From contig CAMHER010000074.1 in assembly GCA_946184215.1 (NCBI GenBank), positions 1 to 8,544 of the forward strand: a stretch of 8,544 bases of DNA, read 5' to 3'. Source of the DNA: an uncultured Clostridia bacterium (GTDB lineage Bacteria > Bacillota > Clostridia > Oscillospirales > Oscillospiraceae). Of the stretch, positions 6,219 through 8,544 are shown piece by piece; the stretch's first letter is position 1, and every line of letters begins with the position of its first letter. The notes beneath the pieces were generated by a model. It saw only the letters and a program-made list of their open reading frames with translations. It was not told where the DNA came from and searched no databases. A program made the translations under genes and the position numbers.

Positions 6219-6223
6219 CTCCT
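6219..6223 (-). promoter_or_regulatory. Ribosome binding site of cellobiose phosphorylase
   Basis: Read on the - strand this is AGGAG, eight bases before the ATG at 6210. It decides between this start and upstream in-frame ATGs (up to 6594), which would run through the operator and promoter. Confidence 0.8.
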
Positions 6224-6227
6224 GTAT

Positions 6228-6241
6228 CGAAATCGTTTAAG
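6228..6241. promoter_or_regulatory. Candidate LacI-type operator at the phosphorylase gene
   Basis: CGAAATCGTTTAAG differs at only two of 14 positions from CGAAAACGATTAAG at 6479-6492. It contains the central CG flanked by AA and TT that LacI-family hinge helices typically recognise. It lies four bases from the ribosome binding site of the phosphorylase gene and downstream of its candidate -10 box, where bound repressor would block transcription. That the neighbouring LacI-type protein binds it is inferred. Confidence 0.65.
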
Positions 6242-6258
6242 GACATGCCTCTTTCATT

Positions 6259-6287
6259 AAAGTAACGGATTTCCGCTGAAATTGCAA
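6259..6287 (-). promoter_or_regulatory. Candidate promoter of cellobiose phosphorylase
   Basis: Read on the - strand: -35 TTGCAA (6282-6287), 17-base spacer, -10 TACTTT (6259-6264). The expected start point is near 6252, just upstream of the operator candidate at 6228-6241. A second, upstream option on the same strand is listed separately. Confidence 0.45.
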
Positions 6288-6311
6288 GCCATTTTTGCGG
6301 GAAAATGTGAA

Positions 6312-6341
6312 AATATACAAGTTTTTTCTGAATCGACACAA
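6312..6341 (-). promoter_or_regulatory. Alternative upstream phosphorylase promoter
   Basis: Read on the - strand: -35 TTGTGT (6336-6341), 18-base spacer, -10 TATATT (6312-6317). Its -10 box is better than that of the nearer candidate, but it would give a leader of about 95 bases. In AT-rich DNA such matches also occur by chance. Confidence 0.3.
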
Positions 6342-6442
6342 GCAACGAAAATGTTAAGGGCGCAAAAAGCCCATTTTTTCGAAAGAAAAATGTACACAAT
6401 TGACAAAATTGATTTTTGAAGGGATTTTTCCAAAACCTTTTC

Positions 6443-6471
6443 TTGCATTTTTGTAAAATATGCGCTATTTT
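6443..6471 (+). promoter_or_regulatory. Candidate promoter of the LacI-type regulator
   Basis: -35 TTGCAT (6443-6448), 17-base spacer, -10 TATTTT (6466-6471). Transcription would begin near 6478, inside or next to the operator candidate at 6479-6492, which fits autorepression. A perfect TTGACA at 6400-6405 lacks a good -10 box at the right distance. Confidence 0.4.
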
Positions 6472-6478
6472 TAAGATG

Positions 6479-6492
6479 CGAAAACGATTAAG
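6479..6492. promoter_or_regulatory. Candidate LacI-type operator at the regulator gene
   Basis: CGAAAACGATTAAG matches the site at 6228-6241 in 12 of 14 positions. It lies four bases before the regulator's ribosome binding site and at the expected transcription start, the same placement as at the phosphorylase gene. This suggests that one protein controls both divergent genes and itself. Confidence 0.62.
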
Positions 6493-6496
6493 TACA

Positions 6497-6504
6497 GGGG
6501 AGGG
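6497..6504 (+). promoter_or_regulatory. Ribosome binding site selecting a GTG start
   Basis: GGGGAGGG ends seven bases before the GTG at 6512 but 16 bases before the first ATG at 6521. The spacing therefore selects GTG, giving a protein that begins MVSMKDIAQACGVS, a common N terminus among clostridial LacI-family regulators. Confidence 0.7.
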
Positions 6505-6511
6505 CCGAAAC

Positions 6512-7528
6512 GTGGTTTCGATGAAGGACATTGCACAGGCCTGCGGTGTGTCCGTCGCCACGGTAAGCAAAGCCCTCAACGGCCAGCAGGACATCGGACG
6601 GGAGACACGGGAGCGGATCCGGCAGGTTGCCGACGAGATGGGCTACATGACGAACGCCTCCGCCCGCGCGCTGAAAACCTCCCGCAGCTTCAACATCGGC
6701 GTGCTGTTCGTCGATCCGAGGCAGGGCGGCCTTGCGCATGAGTATTTCTCCTCGGTGCTCGACAGCATCCGCGTGGAGGGGGAGCGCTGCGGTTATGACA
6801 TCACGTTCATCAACCGCAACGTCGCCAGAAAGCAGACCACCTACCTGCAGCACTGCCTGTACCGCGGGGTAGACGGCGTGGTGATCGCCTCGGTGGATTT
6901 CCACGATCCCCTGGTGGTGGAGCTGGTCAACTCCCAGCTTCCCGTGGTCACCATCGACCATGTGTTCAACAACCGCATCGCGATCATGAGCGACAACGTT
7001 TCCGGCATGGAAACACTTGTCCGTTACGTTGCCGGAAAGGGACACAGGCGGCTGGCTTTTATCCATGGCGAGCAGACCACGGTTACCGACGGACGGCTGA
7101 CCGGCTTCTACCGTGCCTGCGAAGCGCTGGAGATCCCGGTGAGAGACGAGTGTGTGATCGAGGGAGCCTACCACGACGTGGGACGCTGCTATGAAGCGAC
7201 GAAGGAGCTCCTGGCCCTGCCCGAGCGGCCGAGCTGCATTTTCTTCCCGGACGATTTTTCTTACATCGGCGGCTACAACGCGATCACAGAGGCGGGATTG
7301 AAGATCCCCGAAGATATTTCGGCCGTCGGCTATGACGGCATCCGGCTCGCCTCGGTCATGAGCCCGGCGCTCACGACCTGGCGGCAGAACACCGAGGACC
7401 TCGGCCGTGAGGCTTCGGCGCGGCTGATCGAGCTGATCGAGCATCCCAAGACCGCGCTGATCGACCGTTATGTGGTCTCCGGCCGGCTGCTGGAGGGCAG
7501 CAGCGTGGCCGATCTGACAACCAGGTGA
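6512..7528 (+). CDS. LacI-family transcriptional regulator
   Basis: A 338-residue one-component regulator. The N-terminal helix-turn-helix spans about 4-24 (MKDIAQACGVSVATVSKALNG) and is followed by the hinge helix NASARALKTSRS (48-59), whose Leu54 is the residue expected to intercalate at the central CG of an operator. Residues 60-335 form the periplasmic-binding-protein-like sensor domain, with NIGVLF (61-66), VVTIDH, GHRRLAFIHG and ISAVGYDG as typical strands. Length and domain order are normal. The GTG start is chosen from the ribosome binding site at 6497-6504; the frame is open back to 6416 but that is promoter DNA. Its position between the phosphorylase and the sugar-binding lipoprotein genes, and the paired sites, suggest that it represses them until cellobiose or a related sugar binds. 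The effector is inferred. Confidence 0.92.
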   Translation: MVSMKDIAQACGVSVATVSKALNGQQDIGRETRERIRQVADEMGYMTNASARALKTSRSFNIGVLFVDPRQGGLAHEYFSSVLDSIRVEGERCGYDITFINRNVARKQTTYLQHCLYRGVDGVVIASVDFHDPLVVELVNSQLPVVTIDHVFNNRIAIMSDNVSGMETLVRYVAGKGHRRLAFIHGEQTTVTDGRLTGFYRACEALEIPVRDECVIEGAYHDVGRCYEATKELLALPERPSCIFFPDDFSYIGGYNAITEAGLKIPEDISAVGYDGIRLASVMSPALTTWRQNTEDLGREASARLIELIEHPKTALIDRYVVSGRLLEGSSVADLTTR

Positions 7529-7557
7529 TTGGCGGGAGCGATCCCGCAAATTATAAA
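7529..7557 (+). promoter_or_regulatory. Candidate promoter of the substrate-binding protein gene
   Basis: -35 TTGGCG (7529-7534), 17-base spacer and -10 TATAAA (7552-7557) begin right after the regulator stop codon. The start point would be near 7564, leaving a 20-base leader with AGGAGG (7572-7577) seven bases before the ATG. An own promoter would explain how the binding protein can be made in larger amounts than the regulator. Confidence 0.45.
7532..7547. promoter_or_regulatory. Perfect dyad inside the promoter spacer
   Basis: GCGGGA (7532-7537) and TCCCGC (7542-7547) form a perfect 6-bp inverted repeat around GCGA, overlapping the 3' part of the -35 box and most of the spacer. As DNA it could be an operator. 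As RNA read through from the regulator gene it would be a GC stem with a GNRA-type tetraloop. No T run follows, so it is not a standard terminator. It does not resemble the paired 14-nt sites. Confidence 0.45.
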
Positions 7558-7584
7558 TCACAAAACAAAACAGGAGGATTCGAA

Positions 7585-8544
7585 ATGAAAAAGATTATCG
7601 CAATGCTTCTGGCGCTCGTGATGGTATTTGCGCTCTGCGCCTGCGGCCAGCAGGCGGCCCCCGCCGCCGCTCCCGCTGCCGAAGAGGCTCCCGCCGCCGA
7701 GGCCGCCCCCGCTGCCGAAGCTGCCCCCGCTGCCGAAGAAGGCGGCGAAGGCAAGGTCTTCAACATCTATGCCTGGAACGAGGAGTTCAAGGGCTTCTTC
7801 GAGAAGTACTACACCGTTCCCGAAGGCGTGACCGTCAACTGGATCATCGTCCCCAACCAGGGCAGCGCTTATCAGGACGCGCTGGACGAGGCTCTGCTTG
7901 CCCAGGCTGACGCTGCCGATGACGAGAAAGTCGACATGTTCCTGGCTGAGGCCGACTACATCCTCAAGTACACCAACTCCGAGGCTACTCAGGACATCAC
8001 CAAGCTCGGCGTGACCGACTTCTCCAACGCCTACACCTACACGGTTCAGGCTGCCTCCGACGCCGCCGGCGTTGTCAAGGGTGTTTCCTTCCAGTGCTGC
8101 CCCGCTGCCATGATCTACCGCCGCTCCATCGCGCAGGATGTCCTCGGCGTTTCCGAGCCTGAAGACGTCCAGCCCCTGGTCGACAGCTGGGAGAAATTTG
8201 CCGCTGTCGCCGCCGATGCCAAGGCCAAGGGCTACTACATGACCGCTTCCGAGTCCGCGACTTACCGTGTGTTCTCCAACAACACCACCCTGCCGTGGGT
8301 CGACGAGAACAACAACCTCCAGATTAGCCCTGAGATCGAAGCCTGGATGGCTCAGGCCAAGGACTTCTCCGACAAGGGCTACACCATCAACGCTGATATC
8401 TGGTCCGACGAGTGCACCGCTCAGCAGTTTGCCGACGGCAAGACCCTCTGCTACTTCGGACCGGCCTGGTACTTCAACTTCTCCATGAACAACGCGCAGG
8501 ATCCCGAGAAGGGCTGCTCCGGCGACTGGGCGATCTGCGAAGGC
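7585..8544 (+). CDS. Sugar ABC transporter substrate-binding lipoprotein (partial)
   Basis: The first 320 residues of an extracellular solute-binding protein (family 1 type); the frame is open to the window end, so the C terminus is missing. The signal peptide runs from MKKIIAMLL to the lipobox LCAC, with Cys20 as the lipidated residue. Residues 24-52 are an Ala/Pro/Glu linker. The mature lobe begins about residue 57 (KVFNIYAWNEEFKGFFEKYY), followed by KVDMFLAEADYILKYT, a feature of carbohydrate-binding members, and a Trp/Tyr-rich part (GPAWYFNFSMN) likely to line the sugar site. Codon use is strongly biased to forms ending in C or G, as in an abundant protein. Next to a cellobiose phosphorylase gene, cellobiose or short cello-oligosaccharides are the likely ligand. 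Permease genes should follow. The lipoprotein and transporter class is firm; the ligand is inferred. Confidence 0.93.
   Translation, partial: MKKIIAMLLALVMVFALCACGQQAAPAAAPAAEEAPAAEAAPAAEAAPAAEEGGEGKVFNIYAWNEEFKGFFEKYYTVPEGVTVNWIIVPNQGSAYQDALDEALLAQADAADDEKVDMFLAEADYILKYTNSEATQDITKLGVTDFSNAYTYTVQAASDAAGVVKGVSFQCCPAAMIYRRSIAQDVLGVSEPEDVQPLVDSWEKFAAVAADAKAKGYYMTASESATYRVFSNNTTLPWVDENNNLQISPEIEAWMAQAKDFSDKGYTINADIWSDECTAQQFADGKTLCYFGPAWYFNFSMNNAQDPEKGCSGDWAICEG
7705..7738 (+). repeat. In-frame 18-nt repeat in the lipoprotein linker
   Basis: GCCCCCGCTGCCGAAG occurs at 7705-7720 and exactly again at 7723-7738, a period of 18 bases. More degenerate units precede it from about 7657. They encode the hexad EAAPAA. 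Such in-frame repeats can gain or lose units and so change linker length without breaking the protein. Confidence 0.7.

Larger units (their letters stand above)
6211..6511. other. Divergent control region between phosphorylase and regulator
   Basis: This 301-base stretch is clearly more AT-rich than the genes on either side and carries no gene. It holds two near-identical operator candidates (6228-6241 and 6479-6492), outward-facing promoter candidates and both ribosome binding sites. Its centre has A/T runs, with GAAAATGT at 6301-6308 and 6347-6354 and a close variant at 6385-6393, and a small AT hairpin (CATTTTT 6372-6378 with AAAAATG 6386-6392). I see no riboswitch-like conserved core. Confidence 0.7.

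Noticed and set aside
6372..6392. AT hairpin as a terminator in the divergent region
   Set aside because: The stem is only A-T pairs plus one C-G, and no transcript should end there because both genes point outwards.
6211..6511. Riboswitch upstream of the phosphorylase or regulator gene
   Set aside because: No recognisable conserved core, and the operators and short leaders explain the region better.
6211..6594. N-terminal extension of the phosphorylase by 128 residues
   Set aside because: The extension crosses the promoters, operators and the start of the LacI-type gene, and the family N terminus and AGGAG support the ATG at 6210.
6488..7561. 357-codon open frame on the - strand opposite the LacI-type gene
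   Set aside because: The + strand frame has a full LacI-family domain structure. The antisense frame has none.

Overview
The window looks like part of a GC-rich, anaerobic, gut-type Clostridia chromosome, probably Oscillospiraceae or a close relative. This is inferred from strong AGGAGG-type ribosome binding sites, LCACG/LLCGCG lipoprotein signals, a clostridial-type LacI N terminus, a DUF3737 protein and a cellobiose phosphorylase of the clostridial 811-residue type. No search was run, so the taxonomy is a guess. There are no rRNA, tRNA, CRISPR or transposase genes.

Layout. Positions 1-392 are non-coding and hold two copies of a palindromic intergenic repeat (a 55-bp exact direct repeat, one copy cut by the window edge), a small dyad and a good sigma-A-type promoter. 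Positions 393-3541 form a tight five-gene operon on the + strand: an alpha/beta hydrolase, a 73-residue helical protein, an iron-sulfur-flavoprotein-like FMN protein, a lipoprotein carrying a cyclophilin-like domain, and a DUF3737 predicted beta-helix protein. The junctions are two 4-nt ATGA overlaps and gaps of 11 and 14 nt. A 22-bp perfect stem at 3634-3684 with T runs on both strands ends this operon and the convergent gene. Positions 3775-6210 (- strand) encode cellobiose phosphorylase (GH94). It is divergent from a LacI-family regulator (6512-7528, GTG start). The regulator is followed by a sugar-ABC-transporter substrate-binding lipoprotein (7585 to beyond the window end) with its own candidate promoter.

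How the genes work together. The right half is a cellobiose (or short beta-glucan disaccharide) uptake and phosphorolysis locus. The lipoprotein captures sugar outside the cell; permease genes are expected just past the right edge. Cytoplasmic cellobiose phosphorylase splits the sugar with phosphate into glucose 1-phosphate and glucose. The LacI-family protein probably senses the sugar: two near-identical 14-nt sites lie 4 nt upstream of the ribosome binding sites of both the phosphorylase and the regulator. The left operon has no evident link to cellobiose. Its genes belong to families often left uncharacterised, and together they suggest a small redox/hydrolase module.

The most rewarding items are the left operon as a unit, the repeat family at the left edge, and the paired operator sites. 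I see nothing that proves a wholly new system.
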